This document shows positions 25,477-34,198 of a stretch of 64,000 bases of DNA, piece by piece; position 1 is the stretch's first letter, and every line of letters begins with the position of its first letter. The notes beneath the pieces were generated by a model. It made no database searches, had not been told where the DNA came from, and was given only the letters and a program-made list of their open reading frames with translations. Source of the stretch: a bacterium (lineage in GTDB: Bacteria > Patescibacteriota > Saccharimonadia > Saccharimonadales > Saccharimonadaceae); the NCBI GenBank assembly GCA_027451105.1, contig DAIDKB010000024.1:22552-86551 (forward strand), in the 5' to 3' direction. The position numbers were made by a program, and so were the translations under genes.

Positions 25477-26670
25477 ATGAAGCATATTGTAATCGCAGGT
25501 GGTGGCTTTGCTGGTATCAAACTAGCACGGAAATTACGCAAACAAAAAGACGTTCGAATAACCCTTATCAATGATTTTGAGTATTTTCGTTATAGCCCCG
25601 CATTATATCGGGCCGTGACTGGATTCAAAATAGGTATCGCTCGACTGCCCATTGAGTGGATGTTGATAGATTCCGACAATGTATCAATTGTCGTGGGCCG
25701 AATCGTTGATCTTGACCAAAACAAAAAACAGCTAAAGCTCGAGAATGGACAAAAAATCGATTACGACGAAGTCGTCTTTGCCCTTGGCTCCGTCAATAAT
25801 TACTTTGGCATCGAAGGCCTAAATGAGTACTCGTATGGTGTCAAAACCGTGCAAGAGGCTATTAGCCTGAAGGCTCATATTCACAACAGTCTAACTCAGA
25901 AAGCTCAGGCAGCAGATGAAAATTATGTGATAATCGGCGCCGGCCCAACCGGTGTTGAGCTAGCCGGAGCACTTGGGGCCTACCTCATCGGTGTAGTCAA
26001 GAAACACAAGCTCAGACACCACCCCGTAAAAATATACTTAGTCGAAGCTGGCTCGCGCATTTTGCCCCAAATGTCAGAAAAAGCCAGTCGTAAAGCCAGT
26101 CGACGCCTAGCGAAATTAGGCGTCGAGACACTACTTAACACTGCCGTACAATCTGAAACTTTAAGCGAACTCAAGACTTCGGTTGGCATGATTAAGTCCA
26201 AGAACGTCATTTGGGCAGCCGGCACCCAAAATAATCCTTTTTTCAAAGAGCATCCCGAAATTTTCACACTTAACAAACGTGGTTACGTCATGGTCAATCA
26301 GCACCTTCAGGTTACACCCAGTATCTACGTTTGTGGTGATAACGCAGCTACCCCCCACAGCGGCCTAGCCGAGACTGCAGTTGAACATGCTAGCTTTATC
26401 GCAAATGATATAATCGCTAGACTCCACCACTCTAAACGACCCAAAGTGTTCGAAAAAGCTTCAATGCAAGTCGTACCAGTCGGAAATCGCTGGTCAGTGT
26501 TTCAATACCAGTCGCTCGTAATTAGCGGTTGGCTAGTTAGCCTAATACGACGATTTGCCGATATATTTGGCTACACCGACGTGCTTGGCCCGATTAAAGC
26601 CCTAACAATCTGGTCAAATAGTGACAGGTTCGAAGACGACTGTCCGATTTGCGACAAAAGTCGGCGCTAG
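25477..26670 (+). CDS. Type II NADH:quinone oxidoreductase (NDH-2)-like flavoprotein
   Basis: 397 residues with two Rossmann sites: IVIAGGGFAGIKLARKLRK (about 3-21, FAD) and YVIIGAGPTGVELAGALGAYL (about 150-170, NADH). SPALYRAVTG and YVCGDNAATPHSGLAETAVEHASFIAND are typical of NDH-2. The C-terminal part is amphipathic and ends CPICDKSRR, a CxxC that is not part of the core family. NDH-2 oxidises NADH and reduces quinone at the membrane surface without pumping protons. A TATCAT box ends 7 nt before the ATG (leaderless). Next to a lactate-type dehydrogenase and a DoxX-like protein, it suggests a short respiratory chain; no terminal oxidase is in the window. Confidence 0.85.
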   Translation: MKHIVIAGGGFAGIKLARKLRKQKDVRITLINDFEYFRYSPALYRAVTGFKIGIARLPIEWMLIDSDNVSIVVGRIVDLDQNKKQLKLENGQKIDYDEVVFALGSVNNYFGIEGLNEYSYGVKTVQEAISLKAHIHNSLTQKAQAADENYVIIGAGPTGVELAGALGAYLIGVVKKHKLRHHPVKIYLVEAGSRILPQMSEKASRKASRRLAKLGVETLLNTAVQSETLSELKTSVGMIKSKNVIWAAGTQNNPFFKEHPEIFTLNKRGYVMVNQHLQVTPSIYVCGDNAATPHSGLAETAVEHASFIANDIIARLHHSKRPKVFEKASMQVVPVGNRWSVFQYQSLVISGWLVSLIRRFADIFGYTDVLGPIKALTIWSNSDRFEDDCPICDKSRR

Positions 26671-26731
26671 CACTCGATATTGATATTATATAGATTTCAG
26701 CACTTGATATTATCTGTTAAACTATTAACAG

Positions 26732-27784
26732 ATGAAAGTATTGGGAATTGAAAGTAGCTGTGATGAAACAGCGGCCTCTGTAGTGCAAGATGGCCGGATT
26801 CTTTTGAGTAACGTTGTTAATTCGCAAATCGATATTCACGCCTTATATGGCGGTGTTGTACCGGAGGTAGCCGCGCGCAGTCACATCGAGGTAGTTAACC
26901 CAGTTATAAATCAAGCCCTTACTGATGCCAACTTGACCTGGGATGATATTGACGCGATTGCCGTTACTTATGCGCCCGGTTTAATCGGCTCACTGCTAGT
27001 CGGTACTCTAGCCGCACGCACGCTGGCGGTTTTAAAAAATAAACCACTCTACCCTATTCATCACGTTGAAGCCCATGTTTATGCCAATTTTCTCAATGAA
27101 AAAGCACCAGAATTTCCGATGCTAGCCCTAATCGTATCTGGTGGTCATAGCCAATTGGTATTATTCCGCGATCACGGTGACTATGAGCTGTTAGGCCAAA
27201 CCCAAGACGACGCGGTTGGTGAAGCCTTTGATAAAGTTGCTAAAATTATTGGCCTACCCTACCCCGGTGGCCCCTCAATTGCAAAGGCTGCCCTAGATGG
27301 TAGCCCTACAGCTTACAAACTACCCAAAGCCAAGTTAGATGGTAAATATGACTTTAGCTTTTCTGGCCTTAAAACAGCCGTTCTGCGAGCCGTTCAGCAT
27401 GAAGTAGGCGTCGACTTTACTTTCCCCTCCCATGACCTTCCTGGGCTTTTAAATGACGTTCAGCGGGCAAACTTCGCCGCCAGCTTCCAGCGCACAGCTG
27501 TAGAGACACTGGTTGATACGGCCGCCCGAGCTTTTCACGACTATAATCCTAAATCCGTCGTTATCGCCGGCGGTGTCGCCGCTAATCAGGAATTGCGTTG
27601 GATTCTATCCGAACACCTACCGATACAAATTGATTACGCTCCGATGAACCTCTGTACAGACAATGGCGCCATGATTGCGACGCTTGGTTATTACTACGCG
27701 CAAAAGATGTCACCAATTGATCCAAATGACCTTGAAGTCATTCCAAGTCTTTCAATGACAAAAACCGCTTGGGCAAAGAGTTAA
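26732..27784 (+). CDS. tsaD: tRNA N6-threonylcarbamoyladenosine transferase TsaD
   Basis: 350 residues with the whole Kae1/TsaD pattern: MKVLGIESSCDETAASVV at the N-terminus, the metal-binding HHVEAHVYANF (about 110), VSGGHSQLVLF, DDAVGEAFDKVAKIIGLPYPGGP, FSFSGLKTAV and VIAGGVAANQELR. It installs t6A at position 37 of ANN-decoding tRNAs using threonylcarbamoyl-AMP. Normal length. TAAACT (26718-26723) ends 8 nt before the ATG and no ribosome-binding site is visible, again a leaderless arrangement. The three partner proteins (TsaB, TsaC, TsaE) are not in the window. Confidence 0.97.
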   Translation: MKVLGIESSCDETAASVVQDGRILLSNVVNSQIDIHALYGGVVPEVAARSHIEVVNPVINQALTDANLTWDDIDAIAVTYAPGLIGSLLVGTLAARTLAVLKNKPLYPIHHVEAHVYANFLNEKAPEFPMLALIVSGGHSQLVLFRDHGDYELLGQTQDDAVGEAFDKVAKIIGLPYPGGPSIAKAALDGSPTAYKLPKAKLDGKYDFSFSGLKTAVLRAVQHEVGVDFTFPSHDLPGLLNDVQRANFAASFQRTAVETLVDTAARAFHDYNPKSVVIAGGVAANQELRWILSEHLPIQIDYAPMNLCTDNGAMIATLGYYYAQKMSPIDPNDLEVIPSLSMTKTAWAKS

Positions 27785-27790
27785 TCGTTG

Positions 27791-28774
27791 TTATTTGCGC
27801 AACGATTTGAGCCTTTGAACAGTCTTTTTGGCAGTCGGCAGCAGCCCAGACCACAAACCATACAGTGGTGATAGCGACATATCAAAAGTTCCAGCTAGGA
27901 CCGTATCGTGATCAGTCCAACTTCGCTTAAAGTTTGAAACACCGTCTTCTATCAGGCCACCAAAGTCATAATGTTTTAATCCCCACTCTTTGGTCTTGCG
28001 AATCGCGTGCCATTTAAGGGCATAATTGGCGCGCAGTTGAGCGCCCATGTCGTTCATACCGCCGTACAATTCGTAGGAGGTGTCCAGACTAACCGCCAAC
28101 CATAAAAATGCCACTGGTTGATCATCGACATAGGCAGCAAACACCGGCGAATGATCCCCCATCAGACTAAAGACATCGTAGTAGTATTGATCGTCATGCA
28201 AACCAAATCCAGCACGATGCGAGGTTTGATGATAGACCTCCAGGCACTTTTCCAAATCTAAGCGGTTACGAACGGTTTTAATTGTAATATTTTCGGCAGC
28301 TGACTTGCGAATATACTGACGAGTTTTTTTAGCCATTGTCGCCAGCAAGTCACTTTCACTTTGTTCAAGATTTAGCGAGATGGTTGCAGCTGGCAAAATT
28401 GTATTATTAGACTTTTTCCAACCATTGAAGATTGGAAATTCAGCATTATCAGGCTCTACCGACAACACAACCGAGTGGTGTTCGCGTTTCGCATAATTAC
28501 CAAGGGCAAATAAAAACTCTTCACCTGTCCCCTGCTCTCCAAGCGGTCCACGCGGCACATACGATATTGCTCGAAACGGAAATGGTAATTTTTTAGTTAA
28601 AATCTGTGCAGCGGCGACGATTTTTTCATCGTCATAACCTAAAACCCGGTCAGCAACCCAACCGTGTGCCGACTTGACCTGTCCCCAACCCCATAGCTGT
28701 AACGGATGACCGCCATTATCTAATATATAGTCATCCCATACCTCTTGTCTCGTGCACCGCTGTAGCTCAATCAT
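27791..28774 (-). CDS. FemX/FemAB-family peptidoglycan bridge aminoacyltransferase (second copy)
   Basis: 327 residues, a distant homologue of the 10392 protein: HPLQLWGWGQVKSAHGW near the N-terminus, SYVPRGPLGEQGTGEE, the central TMAKKTRQYIRKSAAENITIK (the conserved lysine/arginine-rich segment), and KTKEWGLKHYDFGGLIEDGVSNFKRSW with the family's FKxxF-like end. Function as for FemX: tRNA-dependent addition of an amino acid to a peptidoglycan precursor. Two paralogues could add successive residues of a bridge. The ATG at 28774 lies 6 nt after TATAAT and is preferred over an ATG 24 codons upstream, which would overlap the promoter. It shares a symmetric bidirectional promoter with valS. Confidence 0.83.
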   Translation of the reverse strand: MIELQRCTRQEVWDDYILDNGGHPLQLWGWGQVKSAHGWVADRVLGYDDEKIVAAAQILTKKLPFPFRAISYVPRGPLGEQGTGEEFLFALGNYAKREHHSVVLSVEPDNAEFPIFNGWKKSNNTILPAATISLNLEQSESDLLATMAKKTRQYIRKSAAENITIKTVRNRLDLEKCLEVYHQTSHRAGFGLHDDQYYYDVFSLMGDHSPVFAAYVDDQPVAFLWLAVSLDTSYELYGGMNDMGAQLRANYALKWHAIRKTKEWGLKHYDFGGLIEDGVSNFKRSWTDHDTVLAGTFDMSLSPLYGLWSGLLPTAKKTVQRLKSLRK

Positions 28775-28780
28775 ACCTCT

Positions 28781-28809
28781 ATTATACACTGCCGGATTTA
28801 TGGTATAAT
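28781..28809. promoter_or_regulatory. Symmetric bidirectional promoter for femX-like gene and valS
   Basis: The 29-bp segment reads ATTATAC at its left end and GTATAAT at its right end. Each strand therefore has TTATAC, 16 nt, TATAAT, and the -10 box of one direction overlaps the -35 box of the other. Confidence 0.7.
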
Positions 28810-28813
28810 GATT

Positions 28814-28922
28814 ATGAAAACAAACACGTGGAATTGGGAATATCATTTGTTTTCACACGAAAACAGGTGTTAGATTGATGCTAATTTCGCGTGAAAATAA
28901 ACTAATAAAGAATTGATTTTTG
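28814..28922 (+). promoter_or_regulatory. valS leader with mutually exclusive hairpins
   Basis: About 109 nt between promoter and ATG. Three pairings compete: GAAAACAAA (28816-28824) with TTTGTTTTC (28846-28854); TGTTTTC (28848-28854) with GAAAACA (28859-28865) around an ACAC loop; and TTTCACACGAAA (28851-28862) with TTTCGCGTGAAA (28885-28896, one mismatch). A 19-codon ORF (28814-28873) starts at the expected transcription start. It contains no valine codon. Confidence 0.5.
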
Positions 28923-31472
28923 ATGAAGCTTGCAAAAACCTACGAACCTAACCAGTACGAACCAAACATTTATGCCATGTGGGAAGAAAAAAGTGCCTTT
29001 AAGCCTAGTGGCGCAGGGGAGCCTTTTAGTATTGTCATGCCGCCACCTAACGCCAACGGCAACTTGCATATCGGCCACGCTCTAACCGTTGCGCTGGAGG
29101 ATATTTTGGCACGTTACCACCGCATGAAGGGCCAAGATGTTGCTTATATACCCGGCGCCGACCACGCCGGTTTTGAAACCTGGGTTGTCTATGAGCGCGA
29201 ACTGACCAAAGAGGGGAGAAGTCGTTTTGACTTTTCGCGCGAGCAGCTTTACAGCCAAGTTTGGAACTTTGTTGACCGTCAGCGCGGCAACATGGAACTA
29301 CAGCTACGCGCCCTTGGTGTTAGCGCCAGCTGGGATGATTTGGTGTTTACTCTTGATAAAAAGGTAATTGGCACGGTTTATTCAACCTTCAAAAAGCTTT
29401 GGGATGACGGCCTGATTTACAGAGGTGAGCGCATCGTTAATTACAGCACCAAGTACCAGACCAGTTACTCGGACATCGAAGTTGATCACAAGATGGAAAA
29501 AGGAACATTGTACATGATTGCCTATCCAACACTTGATAAGATTGGTGAAATTGTGATTGCGACGACTCGACCTGAAACTATGTTTGGCGACACCGCCGTG
29601 GCCGTTAACCCCAATGATGAACGCTACAAACATCTAATTGGTACGCGTGTGTTATTGCCGCTGACTAACCGCGAAATTCCAATTATTGCCGACGACTATG
29701 TTGACGCCGCTTTTGGTACCGGTGCGGTCAAGATTACCCCGGCCCACGACCCGAATGACTTCGAAGTCGGACAGCGCCATGACCTGGAGCGTATTCAAGT
29801 TATCGACTTTGACGGCACTATGATTAATGTTCCGCCGCAATTTGCCGGTCTAACCGTCGATGTTGCGCGCAAGCGCGTTCTAGCCGCCCTTGAAGCCGAG
29901 GAGTTGATTAGAGGTAAAACCATCATTGAACATACTGTCGGCTACGACTACAAAAGCGGTCTGCCAATTCAGCCATTAATCAAGGATCAGTGGTTTTTAA
30001 AGATTCAACCGCTAGCTCAACGCGCTAAACAAGCTCTGTTAAATGATGAGATTAGCTTTACGCCCGCCAGCCGCAAGCAGGTCTTGGTTCAGTACCTGGA
30101 TAATCTGCACGACTGGAACTTGTCGCGCCAAATCCCATGGGGCATTCCAATTCCAGCCTTTCAAAACGTCAATAACCCCGAGGATTGGATTTTTGATGAT
30201 CGGGTTGACGAGAAGTTGATTGATGTAAACGGCACAACATATCGCCGTGAAGAAGACACCTTTGATACTTGGTTTAGTAGTGGTCAATGGCCATTTATTA
30301 CTACCGAATTTCTTGAAAAAGGTGACTTATCGCGTTTTTACCCTAACAGCGTCATGGAGACCGGTGGTGATCTACTGGATCGCTGGATTGCTCGCATGAT
30401 TATGCTTGGCCTGTACGTCACTGACCAAGTGCCGTTCAGGCATGTCTATCTGCACGGTATGGTTCTTGATGAAAAGGGTCAAAAGATGAGTAAAAGTAAA
30501 GGCAATGTCATCAACCCGATGGAAACAATTGCCAGCCATGGATCAGATGCTTTGCGCCTAGGCATCGTCGCCAGTCGTAGCGCTGGTCAAAACCAAGCCT
30601 TCAGCCTTGCCAAGGTTGTCGCGGGCCGAAACTTTGCTAATAAACTGTGGAATATTGCTCGTTTTATCGAAGACAAACTAGGTGAGAACTATCACCCTAA
30701 TATACCTGAGCCAAAAAGCATCGTTGACCACTGGATCATTAACGAACTTAACAGCGCCAGTGCTGATATTCAACAGCGACTCGATAATTACCGCTTCGCC
30801 GAGGCCAGCGATAGCATGTACCATGCCATCTGGGACAGTGTGGCCGACTGGTTCATCGAGGCCAACAAGCAACAGGAAAACCCTGATTTACTAGCTTGGG
30901 TTCTAGATACCAGCCTAAAGTTGGCGCATCCATTTGCACCGTTTGTTACCGAGACAATCTGGCAAACCTTGCCATGGCACAATAGCTTGCTGATGACGAC
31001 TCATTGGCCAGAAGATTTGCCGTGCGACACCATTGCCGCCGCCGAATTTGACCGCTTGAAAGACTTGGTCTCTGAGGTACGCTTTGTCACCTCTGAGCTA
31101 CCCGGCAACGAACGTTACCGATTGTTATATCAAAATGATTCGCTGATTGCCGATAACGCTGTTTTAATTCAAAAGCTTGCTAAATTAAAAGAGGTTAGTT
31201 ACGTCGATCAAATTCGTGGTCTGCGTCTGCCTAACAGTGGTCGTGAAGCCTGGTTGGACGTGTCTCAAGAGACAATTTACGAACATCAGCAAAACCTTGA
31301 GGCTCGTCTGGCCGAGACGCATGCCAATATCGCCAACCTCGAGGCTCGTCTGGCTAATAAAAGTTACATCGAAAAAGCCCCACGAGCGCTTGTCGATGAA
31401 ACCAAGCAACAGCTAGACGCAAAACAAGCGCTTGCAAAAGCGCTCATCGGCGAACTCGAAGCCATTCAATAA
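28923..31472 (+). CDS. valS: Valine--tRNA ligase
   Basis: 849 residues, class I synthetase. PPPNANGNLHIGHAL (about 40-54) holds the HIGH motif and KGQKMSKSKGNVINP (about 519-533) the KMSKS loop. The CP1 editing domain is present (TTRPETMFGDTAVAVNP), DTWFSSGQWPF is the ValS/IleS catalytic block, and the C-terminal coiled-coil arm is visible (HQQNLEARLAETHANIANLEARLANKSYIEKAP). It attaches valine to tRNA-Val and hydrolyses mischarged threonine. ATG 28923 is used; a TTG one codon earlier is in frame. No clear ribosome-binding site is present, and the leader can fold into alternative hairpins, so expression may be controlled by structure. Confidence 0.97.
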   Translation: MKLAKTYEPNQYEPNIYAMWEEKSAFKPSGAGEPFSIVMPPPNANGNLHIGHALTVALEDILARYHRMKGQDVAYIPGADHAGFETWVVYERELTKEGRSRFDFSREQLYSQVWNFVDRQRGNMELQLRALGVSASWDDLVFTLDKKVIGTVYSTFKKLWDDGLIYRGERIVNYSTKYQTSYSDIEVDHKMEKGTLYMIAYPTLDKIGEIVIATTRPETMFGDTAVAVNPNDERYKHLIGTRVLLPLTNREIPIIADDYVDAAFGTGAVKITPAHDPNDFEVGQRHDLERIQVIDFDGTMINVPPQFAGLTVDVARKRVLAALEAEELIRGKTIIEHTVGYDYKSGLPIQPLIKDQWFLKIQPLAQRAKQALLNDEISFTPASRKQVLVQYLDNLHDWNLSRQIPWGIPIPAFQNVNNPEDWIFDDRVDEKLIDVNGTTYRREEDTFDTWFSSGQWPFITTEFLEKGDLSRFYPNSVMETGGDLLDRWIARMIMLGLYVTDQVPFRHVYLHGMVLDEKGQKMSKSKGNVINPMETIASHGSDALRLGIVASRSAGQNQAFSLAKVVAGRNFANKLWNIARFIEDKLGENYHPNIPEPKSIVDHWIINELNSASADIQQRLDNYRFAEASDSMYHAIWDSVADWFIEANKQQENPDLLAWVLDTSLKLAHPFAPFVTETIWQTLPWHNSLLMTTHWPEDLPCDTIAAAEFDRLKDLVSEVRFVTSELPGNERYRLLYQNDSLIADNAVLIQKLAKLKEVSYVDQIRGLRLPNSGREAWLDVSQETIYEHQQNLEARLAETHANIANLEARLANKSYIEKAPRALVDETKQQLDAKQALAKALIGELEAIQ

Positions 31473-31473
31473 C

Positions 31474-31782
31474 TTAAATTGATGGCCAAAAGTACATGCT
31501 ACCAAAGGTGTTAGCACTTAACTTTTTCTGGATTACATACTTTTTGTCGTTATCAGTACGGGGCTGGATGCTTGGCTCAACAGTGTTTTGGCCAAAACTA
31601 GCCCTTTCGGTATGAGTATGTAGGTCATTAACCTTCAACTCTTCAAGCGTTGTGATGGCACTCGATTGTGCCGGCAAAATTGACGCTGCCGCACGATCAA
31701 GACGCGAGTCGTGGACCAAAACGCCAAACATAGCGCAGAAGGTTAACAAGATTGGAATTGGATTAAATATCGATGTTGTCAT
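31474..31782 (-). CDS. Small membrane-anchored protein, unknown
   Basis: 102 residues, not recognised. An N-terminal hydrophobic stretch (IFNPIPILLTFCAMFGVLVH, about 5-24) could be an anchor, followed by a polar domain (SRLDRAAASILPAQSSAITTLEELKV ... VIQKKLSANTFGSMYFWPSI). Support for a real gene comes from the excellent promoter upstream on the same strand, a position between valS and rlmH where the alternative would be empty DNA, and a stop only 1 nt from the convergent valS stop. No ribosome-binding site is evident. Function unknown. Confidence 0.6.
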   Translation of the reverse strand: MTTSIFNPIPILLTFCAMFGVLVHDSRLDRAAASILPAQSSAITTLEELKVNDLHTHTERASFGQNTVEPSIQPRTDNDKKYVIQKKLSANTFGSMYFWPSI

Positions 31783-31808
31783 GTTTATTTTTAAAGATTA
31801 CAAGCATC

Positions 31809-31837
31809 AATATAGCATAAGCTTTGTAAATTGTCAA
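31809..31837 (-). promoter_or_regulatory. Promoter of the 31474 gene
   Basis: On the minus strand TTGACA (31832-31837), 17-nt spacer, TATATT (31809-31814). Confidence 0.8.
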
Positions 31838-31849
31838 CTGTGTGTCTAT

Positions 31850-32308
31850 CTATTCGTGATGGTAGGGATTACCATGGGCAATCTCTTGAGAACGGTATAA
31901 CTGCTCTAATAGAATCAAACGAACAAGCTGATGAGGGAAAACTAATGGCGATAGCGACCAGACCAGATTGGCCCGTTGATGGACCGACTTATCAACCCCA
32001 TATGCACCACCAATAATCAATGTAACCGGCCGTGAAACATCCAACTGCGAAGTTAATAGGCCAGATAGGGCGGGTGAATCAAGCGCTTTACCTCGCTCAT
32101 CAAGCAAAATAACGTAATCATTAGCATCAAGCCGCAATAGTATGCGCTCTGACTCGTCCTGACGAGCTTTGAGGCCTTCGTAAGCCGAATGTGGCAAATA
32201 CACCCATTCGACTTCATATGGTCGTTTTAGGCGCTTCTGATAGCGTTCGATTCCCTCTGCTACCCAGGCTTCGTGCTTTTTGCCAACAACTAACAGTTTC
32301 AGGGTCAT
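31850..32308 (-). CDS. rlmH: 23S rRNA (pseudouridine-1915-N3)-methyltransferase RlmH
   Basis: 152 residues of normal length. SPOUT fold: LLVVGKKHEAWVAEGIERYQKRL at the N-terminus, VILLDERGKALDSPALSGLL, TLIIGGAYGVDKSVHQRAN (the SAM-binding knot loop), and the C-terminal VRLILLEQLYRSQEIAHGNPYHHE with the terminal histidine/tyrosine cluster seen in RlmH. It methylates pseudouridine 1915 in helix 69 of 23S rRNA using S-adenosylmethionine. The ATG overlaps the stop of the upstream HIT gene by 4 nt (ATGA), so both are co-translated. Confidence 0.95.
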   Translation of the reverse strand: MTLKLLVVGKKHEAWVAEGIERYQKRLKRPYEVEWVYLPHSAYEGLKARQDESERILLRLDANDYVILLDERGKALDSPALSGLLTSQLDVSRPVTLIIGGAYGVDKSVHQRANLVWSLSPLVFPHQLVRLILLEQLYRSQEIAHGNPYHHE

Positions 32309-32703
32309 GAAAAACGCAGCTTCTCGGCAACACGAGCCAACGCTTGGTGATCTGGTTCCGCCATATCTCTAGTGGGATTGTGTGTTTCAGAGGTGGTAGC
32401 AAACGGCTTCAAGTGAAGATGGTTGTGGGGTATATCCGTACCAACAATATCCATACGCACATACGGCTTGCCCGACACATCACGATAATGACGAGCAATT
32501 TTCTTTGCGGTAGACATAAGCTGCGCATACTCTTCGTCGTTCAAATCCCACACAAACTGCGCGGGTGTCTTGTGTACGACTAACGTATGCCCTTCACAAC
32601 TGGGGTGAATATCGAGAAACGCAAAGGTATATTCATCCTCGTAAATCTTGTGGCATGGAATCTCACCGTTGATAATGCGCGTAAAAATTGATGGGTTATT
32701 CAT
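32305..32703 (-). CDS. HIT-family nucleotide hydrolase/transferase
   Basis: 132 residues. The histidine triad HNHLHLKPF (about 96-104) and the N-terminal SIFTRIINGEIPCHKIYEDEYTFAFLDIHPSCEGHTLVVHK are diagnostic of the HinT/HIT group, which hydrolyses nucleoside phosphoramidates and aminoacyl-adenylates. TAAAAT ends 6 nt before the ATG, so the message is probably leaderless; the displaced tRNA-Ser end of element D lies just upstream of that box. It is translationally coupled to rlmH. Confidence 0.93.
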   Translation of the reverse strand: MNNPSIFTRIINGEIPCHKIYEDEYTFAFLDIHPSCEGHTLVVHKTPAQFVWDLNDEEYAQLMSTAKKIARHYRDVSGKPYVRMDIVGTDIPHNHLHLKPFATTSETHNPTRDMAEPDHQALARVAEKLRFS

Positions 32704-32860
32704 GGTTTTATTTTAACACCTCGAGGGCGGAGAGGGAGGGATTCGGTCACGTTCCGCGACCCCGCGACTTCACGATTGGCAACCCAGTTGCCATCGGAAG
32801 GTCGCCTTGCGAAATGCCACTGGCATTTCTCACCCTATCGGGTTCGAATACTTCAATTCT

Positions 32861-32990
<130 letters not shown>

Positions 32991-33060
32991 GCATCTGTAC
33001 TAGTGTAACAAAAAACTGTCTTTAATTGCTACAAAATAGGCGAATTGGTGCGATTAAATC

Positions 33061-33348
33061 CTAAAACGATAACTGGCTGTTTAGCGTCGTCAGATCGCTA
33101 CCAGAGCTAGTGTCAGTCTGATCTAGCGCCGATTCGGCCGTAGTTAAATCAGAGGCGCTATTAACGGTTGGAGTTGCCGTAACATCGGTGGCGACTGGAG
33201 TCTGAGCGGTAGTTGTCGTGCTAGCCGTAGAGGTTGAGTGCAGTTTTTGGTAAGCGGTGTAGCCAACAAAACTCAGTAGGCCAACGACGACTAGAACAAT
33301 TACTAACTCAATAATCGAGAAGCCTGATTTTGCTTTATTAGATAACAT
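33061..33348 (-). CDS. Type IV pilin-like protein (prepilin N-terminus)
   Basis: 95 residues. KSGFSIIELVIVLVVVGLLSFVGYTAYQKL is a class III signal: cleavage after Gly, Phe at +1, Glu at +5, then the long hydrophobic polymerisation helix. The rest is short and Thr/Ala/Ser-rich (TSTASTTTTAQTPVATDV), ending LTTLNSQLSF, with no cysteine pair. It is processed by a prepilin peptidase (not in this window) and assembled into type IV pili or pseudopili. The small body suggests a minor pilin or a short adhesive stalk. GGGAGG precedes the ATG, which overlaps the stop of the upstream secreted-protein gene (TAATG). Confidence 0.88.
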   Translation of the reverse strand: MLSNKAKSGFSIIELVIVLVVVGLLSFVGYTAYQKLHSTSTASTTTTAQTPVATDVTATPTVNSASDLTTAESALDQTDTSSGSDLTTLNSQLSF

Positions 33349-34028
33349 TACTGGTTACCTCCCGTGGTTCCGGTTGTTGAAGTAGTTGACGTGGTCGCTT
33401 TGGTAGTTGTATCGGCGTTTGTGGTTGTAGCCGTCTGTGACTCGACCGATTTAACACCGACAATTAGGTTTTTGATTGAGGTTTTGTAGTCGTTTAACGA
33501 TGAAATCTCAATCTTTAACATACTCTTGAAGCTATCAGCAACACCCATTGGGTTAGTACCGTCACAGGTAAACGCTGTTGATGATGATTTAACGGCGTTG
33601 ACCGCCAGCTGGGCAGCTGACTGTTTAGCATTTACGTCAGCGACCAGTGTAGCGTAGTTGCTTAAGATCTTGCCCTTACTGGTGTAAAAATTCTCAACGC
33701 GAGTAGCGATACCGCTAAACAAATCGAGTTGTTTTTGGCCACGATCGCTGATTCGAGTCATAATGTTCGTAATAACAGTCTGGCGGTTCTGGCAAGCACG
33801 CAACCTGGCATCTGTCAGACGAGCTTCAACCTCAACCTTGCGCTCGGCAGCTTGGCTAGCAACTGTCGAAGCCCGAGTCGATGTTTCGGCTGTAGGTTGC
33901 ACCGCCTGGTTGGCCTCGGCATTGGCATGATTGCTAATGGCGGCGACGGTTAAGGGTACTGCTAGTACAAACAAAACCCCAGCCACTAGGGTGGCCAATA
34001 AGTTTCGTTTTAGGGTTCTTTTTTGCAT
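33348..34028 (-). CDS. Secreted coiled-coil protein, unknown, coupled to the pilin gene
   Basis: 226 residues. An N-terminal membrane segment with a basic start (KRTLKRNLLATLVAGVLFVLAVPLTVAAIS) is followed by an Ala/Glu/Thr-rich helical domain (about 45-100), a globular part with two cysteines (RACQNRQ and FTCDGTN) and a Thr/Ser-rich tail ending TTGTTGGNQ. I do not recognise a family. AGGAGC precedes the ATG. A TTGACC/TAAGCT promoter lies about 30-60 nt upstream. The overlap with the pilin start implies that the two proteins act together, perhaps as a surface filament component or stabiliser. Confidence 0.75.
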   Translation of the reverse strand: MQKRTLKRNLLATLVAGVLFVLAVPLTVAAISNHANAEANQAVQPTAETSTRASTVASQAAERKVEVEARLTDARLRACQNRQTVITNIMTRISDRGQKQLDLFSGIATRVENFYTSKGKILSNYATLVADVNAKQSAAQLAVNAVKSSSTAFTCDGTNPMGVADSFKSMLKIEISSLNDYKTSIKNLIVGVKSVESQTATTTNADTTTKATTSTTSTTGTTGGNQ

Positions 34029-34198
34029 GCTTGCTCCTATGTTATTGTTCTTATTTAAAGCTTACGCTTAGTGAGGGTATGGGGTCAATATTAATTGCTT
34101 CACATGGTCGACGTGATAAGCGTCACTATCTTTGGGATGGTTTTGTAAAAACAACAATGGTTATTATGCAGTTTACGCTAGTGTGGTTATGTAACGTT
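34029..34198. other. Intergenic stretch with the pilin-operon promoter
   Basis: 170 nt between the secreted-protein gene and mini-element B. On the minus strand TTGACC (34083-34088) and TAAGCT (34059-34064) are 18 nt apart and would drive the pilin operon. I see no gene or other structure in the remainder. Confidence 0.5.

Noticed and set aside
28814..28873. Attenuator leader peptide for valS
   Set aside because: The 19-codon ORF has no valine codons; kept only as a remark.
28814..28922. T-box riboswitch upstream of valS
   Set aside because: No T-box bulge sequence, no specifier stem with a valine codon and no terminator/antiterminator pair was visible.
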